This document shows positions 14,249 through 20,614 of a stretch of DNA of 20,614 nucleotides, piece by piece. This DNA comes from an uncultured beta proteobacterium (lineage in GTDB: Bacteria; Pseudomonadota; Gammaproteobacteria; Burkholderiales; Rhodocyclaceae). The stretch covers positions 1 through 20,614 of the forward strand of contig CAIZKA010000114.1 in assembly GCA_903933395.1 (NCBI GenBank), written 5' to 3'. Each line of letters begins with the position of its first letter. Position 1 is the stretch's first letter. A model generated the notes under the pieces. It searched no databases. It was not told the origin of the DNA and saw only the letters and a program-made list of their open reading frames with translations. Made by a program: the position numbers and the translations under genes.

Positions 14249-15169
14249 TCAGGGTAGCGGGACCGCCTCGATCAGGGCAGCCGCGACGGCTTCCACATCC
14301 GTGCGTGCGGTGTCGTCCGCCGGCTTCAGGCGGTGGCCGATGACTCCGGGCAGCACGGCTTGTATGTCTTCTGGCAATACGTGATCGCGGCCGTCAAGCA
14401 GGGCCCAGGCGCGCGCAACCGCAAGCAATGCAAGACAGGCGCGAGGCGAAAGGCCCGCCTGCCAGCGCGGCGCCGTGCGGGTGTGGGCGGCCAGCGCCTG
14501 GACGTATTCAATCAGGGCGGATGACGCATGTACGGCGCGTACCTGTTCCTGCAACTCGATCAGGCGCTGCGGCGCAATGCGCGGTCCCAAGCCGGCGACC
14601 ATTTGATGGCGGTCGGCGCCGGCGAGCAATTCGCGCTCGGCGGCAGCGTCGGGGTAGCCAAGTTCGATCCGGAGCAGAAAGCGGTCAAGCTGGGATTCCG
14701 GCAGCGGGAAGGTGCCGATCTGGTGCGTCGGGTTTTGCGTGGCAATGACGAAAAACGGCTCGGGCAAGGCACGGGTTTTACCCTCGGCCGTGACCTGCCG
14801 CTCTTCCATGGCTTCCAGCAAGGCGCTTTGCGCCTTTGGCGTGGCGCGATTGATCTCGTCGGCCAGCACGACCTGGGTGAAGATCGGCCCCGGATGAAAA
14901 TGGAAGGTGCCACTTTCCCGGTCGAAGATCGAGACACCAATAATGTCAGCCGGCAGCATGTCGCTGGTGAACTGGATGCGCTGAAAATTCAGTCCCAGCA
15001 CCCGCGCCAGCACATGGGCCAGCGTGGTCTTGCCGACGCCGGGCAGGTCTTCGATCAGCAAGTGCCCGCGCGCCAGGAGACAGGCCAGCGAGAGCCGGAT
15101 CGGCCGTTCCTTGCCGAGGATGATGCGGTTGACGTCGGCCAGGATCAGGTCAAGTTCGGGGAGTCGCAT
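14249..15169 (-). CDS. MoxR-family AAA+ ATPase
   Basis: The 306-residue product is a MoxR-type AAA+ ATPase, thought to act as a chaperone that assembles or activates partner proteins. Walker A is PGVGKTTL (residues 43-50, Lys47). Walker B is VVLADEIN (100-107, Asp104 and Glu105). Sensor 1 is IATQNP, and the DRFLLRIELGYP stretch follows. The C-terminal lid domain is present (LSPRACLALLAVARAWAL, then PEDIQAVLPGVIGHRL). The ATG at 15169 is chosen because MRLPELDLILADVNRIILGKE begins a normal family N-terminus (residues 1-21). The longer frame to 15340 runs into the divergent deacetylase-like gene. Its partners are probably the DUF58 and transglutaminase proteins encoded next. Confidence 0.92.
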   Translation of the reverse strand: MRLPELDLILADVNRIILGKERPIRLSLACLLARGHLLIEDLPGVGKTTLAHVLARVLGLNFQRIQFTSDMLPADIIGVSIFDRESGTFHFHPGPIFTQVVLADEINRATPKAQSALLEAMEERQVTAEGKTRALPEPFFVIATQNPTHQIGTFPLPESQLDRFLLRIELGYPDAAAERELLAGADRHQMVAGLGPRIAPQRLIELQEQVRAVHASSALIEYVQALAAHTRTAPRWQAGLSPRACLALLAVARAWALLDGRDHVLPEDIQAVLPGVIGHRLKPADDTARTDVEAVAAALIEAVPLP

Positions 15170-15199
15170 GGGGTCGGAGTTTTGCGCGGACTTTGATGG

Positions 15200-15227
15200 A
15201 TAATATGCGTTTAAGCGACATTGTAAG
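15200..15227 (-). promoter_or_regulatory. Possible sigma-70 promoter of the moxR operon
   Basis: Read on the minus strand, CTTACA (15222-15227) and TATTAT (15200-15205) are 16 bases apart, and the moxR start follows about 30 bases downstream. The match is moderate. The 79-base interval must also serve the divergent gene at 15249, for which I see no good promoter. Confidence 0.4.
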
Positions 15228-15248
15228 TCATCAGACAAAACGCCCGTC

Positions 15249-16175
15249 ATGACAACCACCGCCTTCATTACCCATCGCGACTGCCTGCAGCACGACATGG
15301 GCACGCACCATCCCGAATGTCCGGATCGTCTGGGCGCCATCAGCGATCGTCTGATTGCCGCCGGCCTGGACGTCTACCTGCAGTTCCACGATGCGCCGCT
15401 GGCCGATGTGGAGCAACTGCTGCGCGCGCATTCGCGCGAGTACATCGACCACGTGCATGACAGCAGTCCGGCACACGGCATCGTGCATCTCGATCCCGAT
15501 ACGGCGATGTCACCCGGAACCCTGCAGGCCGCCCTGCGCTCCGCCGGGGCCGGCTGCTACGCCACCGACCTGGTGATGCGCGGCGAAGTGCAGAACGCCT
15601 TCTGCGCAGTACGTCCGCCCGGCCATCACGCCGAGCGCGCCAGGGCGATGGGTTTCTGCTTCTTCAACAACGTCGCCGTGGCTGCACGGCATGCGCTCGA
15701 AGCATGGGGCCTTTCCCGTGTGGCGATAATCGATTTCGACGTACATCATGGCAACGGCACCGAGGAGATATTTGCCGGCGATCCGCGAGTCCTGATGGCC
15801 GGAATTTTTCAGCATCCGTTCTATCCATATTGCGGAGCCGACAATCCGGCGTCCAACATGTGCAACGTTCCGCTGCCTGCGGGAACGCGCGGCGAAGACT
15901 TCCGTCAGGTTGTCTATGACATCTGGCTTCCGCGACTGCGGGAATTCAAGCCGGAAATGATCTTCATCTCAGCGGGCTTCGACGCCCATTACGAGGACGA
16001 CATGGCGTCACTGGGGCTGGTCGAATCAGACTATGCCTGGGTGACGGAGCAGATCAAGCAGGTGGCCGGAGAGTTTTCCAACGGGCGCATCGTGTCCCTG
16101 CTGGAGGGGGGTTACGTGCTGTCCGCCCTGGCGCGCAGCGTGGCCACGCACATCAAGGTGCTGGCTGATTTGTAA
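15249..16175 (+). CDS. Histone deacetylase family protein (acetylpolyamine/acetyl-lysine amidohydrolase type)
   Basis: The 308-residue product has the arginase/deacetylase fold with all key residues. The His pair is at 126-127 in VRPPGHHAERA, followed by GFCFFNNVAVAARHAL. Zinc ligands are Asp164 and His166 in DFDVHHGNGTEEIF and Asp245 in SAGFDAHYEDD. The tyrosine is in LLEGGY. The enzyme should be an active zinc deacetylase. Bacterial members act on acetylated polyamines, acetoin-related substrates or proteins, and the sequence does not say which. The start MTTTAFITHRDCLQHDMGTHHPECP matches the family N-terminus, but no good Shine-Dalgarno precedes it. It is divergent from the moxR operon and 102 bases upstream of dapA. 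Confidence 0.93.
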   Translation: MTTTAFITHRDCLQHDMGTHHPECPDRLGAISDRLIAAGLDVYLQFHDAPLADVEQLLRAHSREYIDHVHDSSPAHGIVHLDPDTAMSPGTLQAALRSAGAGCYATDLVMRGEVQNAFCAVRPPGHHAERARAMGFCFFNNVAVAARHALEAWGLSRVAIIDFDVHHGNGTEEIFAGDPRVLMAGIFQHPFYPYCGADNPASNMCNVPLPAGTRGEDFRQVVYDIWLPRLREFKPEMIFISAGFDAHYEDDMASLGLVESDYAWVTEQIKQVAGEFSNGRIVSLLEGGYVLSALARSVATHIKVLADL

Positions 16176-16213
16176 GCCTTCGTTGCAAGGCGTGGTGCGG
16201 GACCGCCATCAGG

Positions 16214-16219
16214 TAAAAT
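16214..16219 (+). promoter_or_regulatory. Possible -10 box of dapA
   Basis: TAAAAT sits 58 bases before the dapA ATG in the 102-base interval after the deacetylase-like gene. A matching -35 is not evident: TTGCAA at 16183-16188 is 25 bases away, too far. In the predicted leader, GCTCGATC (16234-16241) can pair with GATCGGGC (16250-16257) as an 8-bp stem with one G-U pair. It has no T tract, so it is not a terminator. Confidence 0.35.
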
Positions 16220-16277
16220 CAACCTTCTTTCTTGCTCGATCGACTGCCGGATCGGGCGCTCAGTTTCGGATACGTTC

Positions 16278-17162
16278 ATGAAGACCATACAGGGTTCCAT
16301 TCCCGCCATAATCACCCCGATGCAGGACGACGGTTCGCTCGATCTGCCCGGATTGCGGCGCCTGCTCGACTGGCACATCAGCGAGGGCACCGACGGTGTC
16401 GTCATCGTCGGTACCTCGGGCGAATCGCCAACGGTCAATTATGCCGAACACTGCGCGCTGATCGAAACCACGGTGCAGCATGTCGCCGGACGTATTCCGG
16501 TGATAGCCGGTACGGGCGCCAATTCGACCGCCGAGGCCATGGAACTGGCAAAGTTTGCGCGTCAGGCCGGTGCCGATGCGCATCTCTCGGTGGTGCCCTA
16601 TTACAACAAGCCGACGCAGGAGGGCTTGTTCCGGCATTTCAAGGCGATTGCCGAGGCAGTCGATCTGCCGATGATTCTTTACAACGTGCCGGGGCGTACC
16701 GTGGCTGATCTGGCCAACGACACGATCCTGCGCCTGGCGCAGGTGCCAGGCATAGTCGGCATCAAGGATGCGACCGGCAATATCGAGCGCGGTTCCGATC
16801 TGCTGAAGCGCGCGCCGGTCGCCTTCAGCGTGTATAGCGGCGACGACGCCACGGCCATTGCATTGATGCTTCTTGGCGGCAAAGGGTCCATTTCGGTGAC
16901 GGCAAATGTGGCGCCGCGCCTGATGCATCAGATGTGTTCGGCTGCGATCGCCGGCGACCTGGTGACGGCGCGCGAGGCAAATTTCCGCTTGCTGGGCTTG
17001 CATCGCAACTTGTTTCTTGAAGCCAATCCGATTCCGGTCAAGTGGGCCGCGCAGCAAATGGGGCTGATCGGTGGCGGCATCCGCCTGCCGATGACGCCCT
17101 TCTCTCCCGAATTTCACGAGCGCCTGCGTCTTGCGATGCGTGAAGCGGGCATCACCCTCTGA
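16278..17162 (+). CDS. dapA: 4-hydroxy-tetrahydrodipicolinate synthase
   Basis: DapA condenses pyruvate with aspartate semialdehyde in the first committed step of diaminopimelate and lysine synthesis, supplying peptidoglycan. The 294-residue length is standard. The Schiff-base lysine is Lys163 in GIVGIKDATGN. Tyr135 and Arg140 lie in ILYNVPGRT, and the catalytic-pocket block is VGTSGESPT (Thr46, with Ser47 where E. coli has Thr). PYYNKPTQEGLFRHF is also conserved. Substituting Ser for the second Thr is conservative, so activity is expected. No strong ribosome-binding site is seen before the ATG. bamC starts 18 bases after the stop, and dapA-bamC is a common proteobacterial pair. Confidence 0.97.
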   Translation: MKTIQGSIPAIITPMQDDGSLDLPGLRRLLDWHISEGTDGVVIVGTSGESPTVNYAEHCALIETTVQHVAGRIPVIAGTGANSTAEAMELAKFARQAGADAHLSVVPYYNKPTQEGLFRHFKAIAEAVDLPMILYNVPGRTVADLANDTILRLAQVPGIVGIKDATGNIERGSDLLKRAPVAFSVYSGDDATAIALMLLGGKGSISVTANVAPRLMHQMCSAAIAGDLVTAREANFRLLGLHRNLFLEANPIPVKWAAQQMGLIGGGIRLPMTPFSPEFHERLRLAMREAGITL

Positions 17163-17180
17163 CCGGAAAACCGATACTCG

Positions 17181-18335
17181 ATGAATCGTTCATTTTCAAT
17201 GCTGTCTAGGGTTGTTGCCATCCTGCTTGCCGGTTTGCTTGCCGGTTGTAGCGGCAGCATCCTTCCCGAATCCAAAAAGATCGAATACAAGTCCGCAGGG
17301 AAACTGCCGCCGCTCGAGATTCCGCCGGACCTGACGCAGCAAAGCCGCGACGAGCGCTATGCGGTGCCGGATGTTTCCGCCAGCAAGGGCTCGGCGACGT
17401 ATTCGGCCTACTCCAGCGAGCGCTCCGGACAGGCTCGCACCACCACGGCGCAGGCCGTGCTGCCACAGGTGGACACCATGCGCATCGAGCGTTCTGGTAC
17501 CCAGCGCTGGCTGGTGGTTCAGGGTTCTACCGAAAGGCTCTGGCCCGCCGTCAAGGAATTCTGGCAGGAGATGGGTTTTCTGGTAAACGTCGAAATTCCT
17601 GAAGCCGGGATCATGGAAACCGACTGGGCGGAAAACCGCGCCAAGATACCCCAGGACTTCATTCGCAATACGCTGGGCAAGGTCCTCGACAGTCTTTATT
17701 CGACTGCGGAGCGCGACAAGTTCCGTACCCGCCTGGAAAAGGGTTCCGAGCCGAACAAGGTCGAGATTTACATCAGCCATCGCGGTATGTACGAGATCTA
17801 TACCAGCGAGGGCAGGACCGAAACCAAGTGGCAGCCGCGGCCGCCCGATCCCGAACTTGAAGCCGAGATGCTGGGGCGCCTGATGGTGCGCCTGGGGGCC
17901 GACGAATCCCGCGCCAAGACGATGGTGGCCGCCGAACAGCGCCAGGAGCGTGCCAAGCTGTCCCGTGCGACAGACGGAGCGGGTGCCTTGTTGCTCGAGG
18001 AGCCCTTCGACCGGGCATGGCGGCGCGTCGGCCTGGCGCTGGATCGCGTCGGTTTCACCGTTGAAGACCGTGATCGCTCGCAGGGCCTTTATTTTGTCCG
18101 TTATGTCGACCCCGATGCCGACGGCAAGAAGAAAAGTGACGACAGCGGGATGCTGTCCAAACTGATGTTCTGGAAAGGCAGTTCCGGTGAAAAGCCGAAT
18201 CAGGCCCAATATCGCATTCACCTCAAGACGACGGGCGAGTCCACCGCGGTCGAGGTTCTGACCCGCGAAGGAGGCATCGACAAGTCCGATACCTCCAGGC
18301 GCATTCTTACTCTGCTCTATGACCAGTTGAAGTAG
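17181..18335 (+). CDS. bamC: Outer membrane protein assembly factor BamC
   Basis: BamC (formerly NlpB) is a lipoprotein of the beta-barrel assembly machine in the outer membrane. The 384-residue product has a signal peptide with lipobox LLAGC, so Cys23 would be lipidated. An unstructured N-terminal segment follows, rich in Pro, Ser and Lys (KLPPLEIPPDLTQQSRDERY, the region that binds BamD in E. coli). Two helix-grip domains come next, at about 105-215 (RWLVVQGSTERLWPAVKEFW, ETDWAENRAKIPQDF) and about 270-384 (LEEPFDRAWRRVGLALDRVGFTVEDRDRSQGLYFVRY). It is somewhat longer than the E. coli protein. It lies 18 bases after dapA and 19 bases before the metallo-hydrolase gene, so the three genes probably form one transcript. 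Confidence 0.93.
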   Translation: MNRSFSMLSRVVAILLAGLLAGCSGSILPESKKIEYKSAGKLPPLEIPPDLTQQSRDERYAVPDVSASKGSATYSAYSSERSGQARTTTAQAVLPQVDTMRIERSGTQRWLVVQGSTERLWPAVKEFWQEMGFLVNVEIPEAGIMETDWAENRAKIPQDFIRNTLGKVLDSLYSTAERDKFRTRLEKGSEPNKVEIYISHRGMYEIYTSEGRTETKWQPRPPDPELEAEMLGRLMVRLGADESRAKTMVAAEQRQERAKLSRATDGAGALLLEEPFDRAWRRVGLALDRVGFTVEDRDRSQGLYFVRYVDPDADGKKKSDDSGMLSKLMFWKGSSGEKPNQAQYRIHLKTTGESTAVEVLTREGGIDKSDTSRRILTLLYDQLK

Positions 18336-18354
18336 GCGGCGTAGGGCAACTCAG

Positions 18355-19116
18355 GTGCGCTTCGCCTCGCTCGGCAGCGGCAGCAGGGGCAACGCATTGT
18401 TGGTGGAAGCAGGCAGCACCCGCGTGCTGATCGATGCCGGTTTTGGACCGCGAGAAATGGCGCGCCGGCTTGCACGCTTGAACCTGGCTGGCGACGATGT
18501 CGATGCGGTGGTGGTTACGCATGAACATTCTGATCACATCGGCGGCGCTTTCGCCTGCGCCCGGCGGTATGGCTGGAGTGTCCTGCTAACGCACGGCACG
18601 CTTGCCGCAAGCCGCGGCGATGTCGGCCATGAGCAGACCGCGATTATCGACAGTCATGAGCCGCGTTCAGTCGGCGATATTTGCCTGCATCCATTCCCGG
18701 TTCCCCACGATGCTCGCGAGCCGGTTCAGTTTGTACTCACCGACGGCGCACGGCGGCTGGGTGTGCTGACGGATGCGGGCCATGTCACAGCGCACATGGT
18801 GGCCATGCTCGATGGCTGTGACGGCCTCGTGCTGGAGTGCAATCACGATGCACAGATGCTTGCGCAAGGCAGCTATCCGCCCGCCTTGAAGCGCCGCATA
18901 GGCGGCCTCTGGGGGCATCTAGACAACGCGGCGGCGGCCGCGCTGCTGTCCGCGGTCAATCACTCCGCGCTGCGTCACGTGGTGGCGGCGCATCTCTCCG
19001 AGGAAAACAACAGCCCGGCGCTTGCACAGGCGGCCTTGTCCGCCGCACTGGGATGCGCGCGGGACTGGATAGGTGTCGCAACCCAGGATGAGGGCTTCGC
19101 CTGGCGCGATCTTTAA
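18355..19116 (+). CDS. YycJ/WalJ-like metallo-beta-lactamase-fold hydrolase
   Basis: The 253-residue product opens with RFASLGSGSRGNALLVEAGSTRVLIDAGF (residues 2-30), typical of the YycJ/VicX branch. The metal-binding motif THEHSDH is at residues 55-61 (His56, His58, Asp60, His61), and later ligands are in VLTDAGHVT, LECNHDAQML and AAHLSEENNSP. Such proteins bind two metals and are suspected nucleases or phosphodiesterases, but the substrate is not known here. In firmicutes the gene sits with the walRK two-component system; here it follows bamC with no sensor kinase nearby. The start is a GTG at 18355 with AGGG 8 bases upstream; the protein's first residues fit the family. A bidirectional terminator lies just downstream. 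Confidence 0.88.
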   Translation: MRFASLGSGSRGNALLVEAGSTRVLIDAGFGPREMARRLARLNLAGDDVDAVVVTHEHSDHIGGAFACARRYGWSVLLTHGTLAASRGDVGHEQTAIIDSHEPRSVGDICLHPFPVPHDAREPVQFVLTDGARRLGVLTDAGHVTAHMVAMLDGCDGLVLECNHDAQMLAQGSYPPALKRRIGGLWGHLDNAAAAALLSAVNHSALRHVVAAHLSEENNSPALAQAALSAALGCARDWIGVATQDEGFAWRDL

Positions 19117-19140
19117 AGCGGAATCGGCTGAACTTGGCGA

Positions 19141-19170
19141 AAAAAAGCCGACCCGAAGGTCGGCTTTTTT
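19141..19170. terminator. Bidirectional intrinsic terminator
   Basis: GCCGACC (19147-19153) pairs with GGTCGGC (19158-19164) around a CGAA tetraloop. Six A residues precede it (19141-19146) and six T residues follow (19165-19170), so it can end transcripts from both directions. It sits between the convergent hydrolase gene and the lipoprotein gene. Confidence 0.95.
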
Positions 19171-19193
19171 CTTGCCCGAAGGCGGGTGAAGAA

Positions 19194-19529
19194 TTACTTC
19201 TTCGCGCCTTCCTTGGCACCTTCGACGGCACCCTTGGCGGCACCCTTGGCGGCGTCCGTAGCCATTTTGGTCACGTCAGCAGTGGGAGCGGCGGGAGCGG
19301 CGGCGGCGGGAGCAGCGGCGGCGGGAGCAGCAGCCGGAGCGGCAGCGGCGGGAGCAGCAGCCGGGGCAGCAGCGTCAGCAGCCTTGGGGGCTTCGGCAGG
19401 CTTCGGAGCTTCAGCAGCGGGCTTCGGCGCTTCGACCTTGGGCGGCTCGGCGGGCTTCGGGGCTTCGGTCTTGCCGCAAGCGGAAACAGCCAGCGCGAGG
19501 AGGGCAGCTACGAGGAGAGATTGCTTCAT
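19194..19529 (-). CDS. Ala/Pro-rich small lipoprotein
   Basis: The 111-residue product starts with a lipoprotein signal peptide (MKQSLLVAALLALAVSAC), with Cys18 as the lipidation site. A Lys/Pro/Ala/Glu segment follows (KTEAPKPAEPPKVEAPKPA and so on, about 20-50), then an almost pure Ala/Pro tract (about 52-82). The C-terminus is short, basic and helical (TKMATDAAKGAAKGAVEGAKEGAKK, at the end of the protein). The ATG at 19529 has an AAGGAA ribosome-binding site 9 bases upstream, so the longer frame from 19568 is unlikely. The composition suggests an extended spacer or peptidoglycan- or envelope-associated tether, but this is inference. I know no named family. Coding DNA in the tract is repetitive and could expand or contract. 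Confidence 0.75.
   Translation of the reverse strand: MKQSLLVAALLALAVSACGKTEAPKPAEPPKVEAPKPAAEAPKPAEAPKAADAAAPAAAPAAAAPAAAPAAAAPAAAAPAAPTADVTKMATDAAKGAAKGAVEGAKEGAKK
19283..19375. repeat. Low-complexity GCGGCGGGAGCAGC-like tandem repeats
   Basis: On the plus strand, imperfect copies of GCGGCGGGAGCAGC and AGCAGCCGG follow each other. They encode the Ala/Pro tract of the lipoprotein on the minus strand. The units are short and imperfect, so slippage could change the tract length. Confidence 0.75.
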
Positions 19530-19555
19530 TTTGTTGAGTTCCTTAACGTTATGGA

Positions 19556-19612
19556 GTTGATCGGCCAATTGGTTGATCGGAACGTTTCCATTTCGATCAA
19601 CTTTCTATTTTA
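19556..19612 (-). promoter_or_regulatory. Lipoprotein leader with three GTTGATCG elements and a -10-like box
   Basis: On the plus strand GTTGATCGG occurs twice as direct repeats (19556-19564 and 19572-19580, 16 bases apart), and CGATCAAC occurs once inverted (19594-19601). Read on the minus strand, TAAAAT at 19607-19612 could be the -10 box, although no good -35 is visible. All three elements would then lie at or after the transcription start. In RNA the first element can pair with either of the other two, and GGAA/TTCC inside adds a small inner stem. Either a protein-binding operator or a leader hairpin would fit. Confidence 0.45.
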
Positions 19613-19667
19613 TCACGCCAAATAGATTCATGGTGCACCACAGCAAACAAGAAGGCAGGACGCGGCA

Positions 19668-20150
19668 TCATAGCCCGGTAGTATTGATCTGCAGACACGG
19701 TCGAGACAGCGCCCACAGCTCCTCGAAGCGTTCTCGCCACGGATGAATATAAACCGGGTCGTCGAGAACAAGCGCGCTGCGCGGATGATCGATATGGAAA
19801 CGACGAACGCCATGGGCATCGTCCGCGAGCAGATGCGTATCTGCGAGATGGCGGAGGTTGTCCGGACTTTGGCGCACCTCGACGAGATGCGCGAAGCGGG
19901 CTATGAGTTGCATCAGGCGTGGCGCCTCGCGATTCAGCGGTCCCGGATCGTGCAGCACCACACGGATTCTGCGCAGGTGATCGTCCGTCAGAAAAGCGAC
20001 CAGGGAGTCAAGACGGAGTTTATGGTCCAACTGCAGGCGGCGAAGATCGCGATCGAAGATCAATATTTCATGTTCCGCCCGCGCCAGGACGGCATCGCAG
20101 GCCTGGCGATATTCGGCTTCACTGGTGAGTAGCGTGTAGGCTGGGTTCAT
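19668..20150 (-). CDS. Small phospholipase-D-like protein of unknown function
   Basis: The 160-residue product has alternating strand and helix segments that resemble half of a phospholipase-D-like fold: EHEILIFDRDLRRLQLD near residues 27-43, RRIRVVLHDPG near 60-70, and a DHPRSALVLDDPVYIHPW segment near 121-138. The HxK(x)4D catalytic motif of active phospholipase D enzymes is absent. Similar domains occur in betaproteobacteria, sometimes joined to a GNAT acetyltransferase domain, and may be catalogued as DUF7931; this match is from memory. No good ribosome-binding site precedes the ATG: AGGAG is 18 bases away. It is divergent from rlmD and upstream of the lipoprotein gene on the same strand. 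Confidence 0.7.
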   Translation of the reverse strand: MNPAYTLLTSEAEYRQACDAVLARAEHEILIFDRDLRRLQLDHKLRLDSLVAFLTDDHLRRIRVVLHDPGPLNREAPRLMQLIARFAHLVEVRQSPDNLRHLADTHLLADDAHGVRRFHIDHPRSALVLDDPVYIHPWRERFEELWALSRPCLQINTTGL

Positions 20151-20268
20151 GATTGGAAATGTGAGTTGCTCCTGGTTGGCAAATCGATCACTTGTCCTGG
20201 GTTGAGAATCCAGCGCATGGCTGTATTCCTGCCCCGCCGGACGTCAGGACTGAGCTTTTGGCGGAGAT

Positions 20269-20274
20269 TATAAT
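20269..20274 (+). promoter_or_regulatory. -10 box of rlmD
   Basis: A perfect TATAAT lies 36 bases before the rlmD ATG. At 17-base spacing the -35 position reads AGGACT, a weak match. The divergent 159-base interval shows no equally clear promoter for the minus-strand gene. Confidence 0.55.
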
Positions 20275-20309
20275 CGCCTCCTTTTGTCCAACGGGCAAGG
20301 TCATTTCCC

Positions 20310-20614
20310 ATGCCGCAAGCAAATATCGAATCCCTGGATCATGAAGGGCGCGGCGTTGCCCACGTCGATGGCAAGGCTATTTTCATTGAAGGTGCGCTGC
20401 CCGGCGAAGTGGTCGAATTCGCCAGCTATCGCCGCAAGCGGAGCTATGAGAAGGCGCATGCGCTAAGCGTGCTGCATCCATCGAGTCAGCGTATTGCGCC
20501 GTACTGTCCGCATTTCGGCACCTGCGGCGGATGTTCGATGCAACACCTCAACCTTGCCGGCCAGACCGCTGCCAAGCAGCGCGTGCTCGAAGATGCCCTC
20601 TGGCATATCGCCCG
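20310..20614 (+). CDS. rlmD: 23S rRNA (uracil-C5)-methyltransferase RlmD, N-terminal part
   Basis: The visible 101 codons begin at the ATG at 20310, with AAGG 9 bases upstream, and run off the right edge of the window. The N-terminus is a TRAM domain (IESLDHEGRGVAHVDGK, then IFIEGALPGEVVEF). It is followed by the cysteine cluster CPHFGTCGGCSMQHL that holds the [4Fe-4S] centre of RlmD/RumA-type enzymes. RlmD methylates U1939 of 23S rRNA in E. coli using S-adenosylmethionine. The catalytic methyltransferase domain lies outside the window, so distinction from close paralogues such as RlmC rests on the TRAM domain and the cluster spacing. Confidence 0.88.
   Translation, partial: MPQANIESLDHEGRGVAHVDGKAIFIEGALPGEVVEFASYRRKRSYEKAHALSVLHPSSQRIAPYCPHFGTCGGCSMQHLNLAGQTAAKQRVLEDALWHIA

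Noticed and set aside
16175..16191. GCCTT/AAGGC hairpin after the deacetylase-like gene as a terminator.
   Set aside because: The stem is only 5 bp and no T tract follows.

Overview
The window reads as chromosomal core genome of a GC-rich betaproteobacterium, probably near the Rhodocyclales. The lineage call is inference from gene order and protein character, because no 16S gene is present. Coding density is high, nearly every gene is recognisable, and no gene-free stretch exceeds 300 bases. I see no phage, insertion sequence, CRISPR array or defence island.

Layout. (1) 2-4658, + strand: a translation and nucleoid operon made of rpmI (3' end only), rplT, pheS, pheT, ihfA and a MerR-type regulator. 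A strong intrinsic terminator or attenuator hairpin lies between rplT and pheS. (2) 4717-5543: tRNA-Pro(GGG) with its own -10 box and terminator, then two small unidentified genes. (3) 5568-6704, - strand: a FemAB/GNAT-like protein of the DUF482 type. (4) 6905-10346, + strand: the stationary-phase and envelope cluster surE-pcm-nlpD-rpoS, in the classical proteobacterial order. The surE-pcm junction contains a tandem 86-bp GC-rich repeat. (5) 10338-15169, - strand: a compact operon of moxR-type AAA+ ATPase, DUF58 protein, TgpA-like membrane transglutaminase and mltB-type lytic transglycosylase, convergent with rpoS and overlapping its last codons. (6) 15249-19116, + strand: a histone-deacetylase-family amidohydrolase, dapA, bamC and a YycJ-like metallo-beta-lactamase-fold hydrolase, closed by a bidirectional terminator. 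(7) 19194-20150, - strand: an Ala/Pro-rich lipoprotein with a repeat-bearing leader, and a small phospholipase-D-like protein. (8) 20310-end, + strand: the 5' part of rlmD.

How the genes work together. Block 1 supplies ribosomal proteins, Phe-tRNA synthetase and IHF. Block 4 combines protein and nucleotide upkeep (SurE, Pcm), activation of cell-wall amidases (NlpD) and the general stress sigma factor. Blocks 5 and 6 contain several envelope functions: peptidoglycan trimming, diaminopimelate synthesis and outer-membrane protein assembly.

No clearly new multi-gene system stands out. The most unusual feature is the surE-pcm repeat. Each repeat unit carries a short ORF whose stop overlaps the next start, so stop/start overlaps link surE to pcm without a break. 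Other leads are the GTTGATCG repeats in the lipoprotein leader, the attachment of mltB to the MoxR/DUF58/TgpA operon, and the two small unassigned genes after the tRNA.
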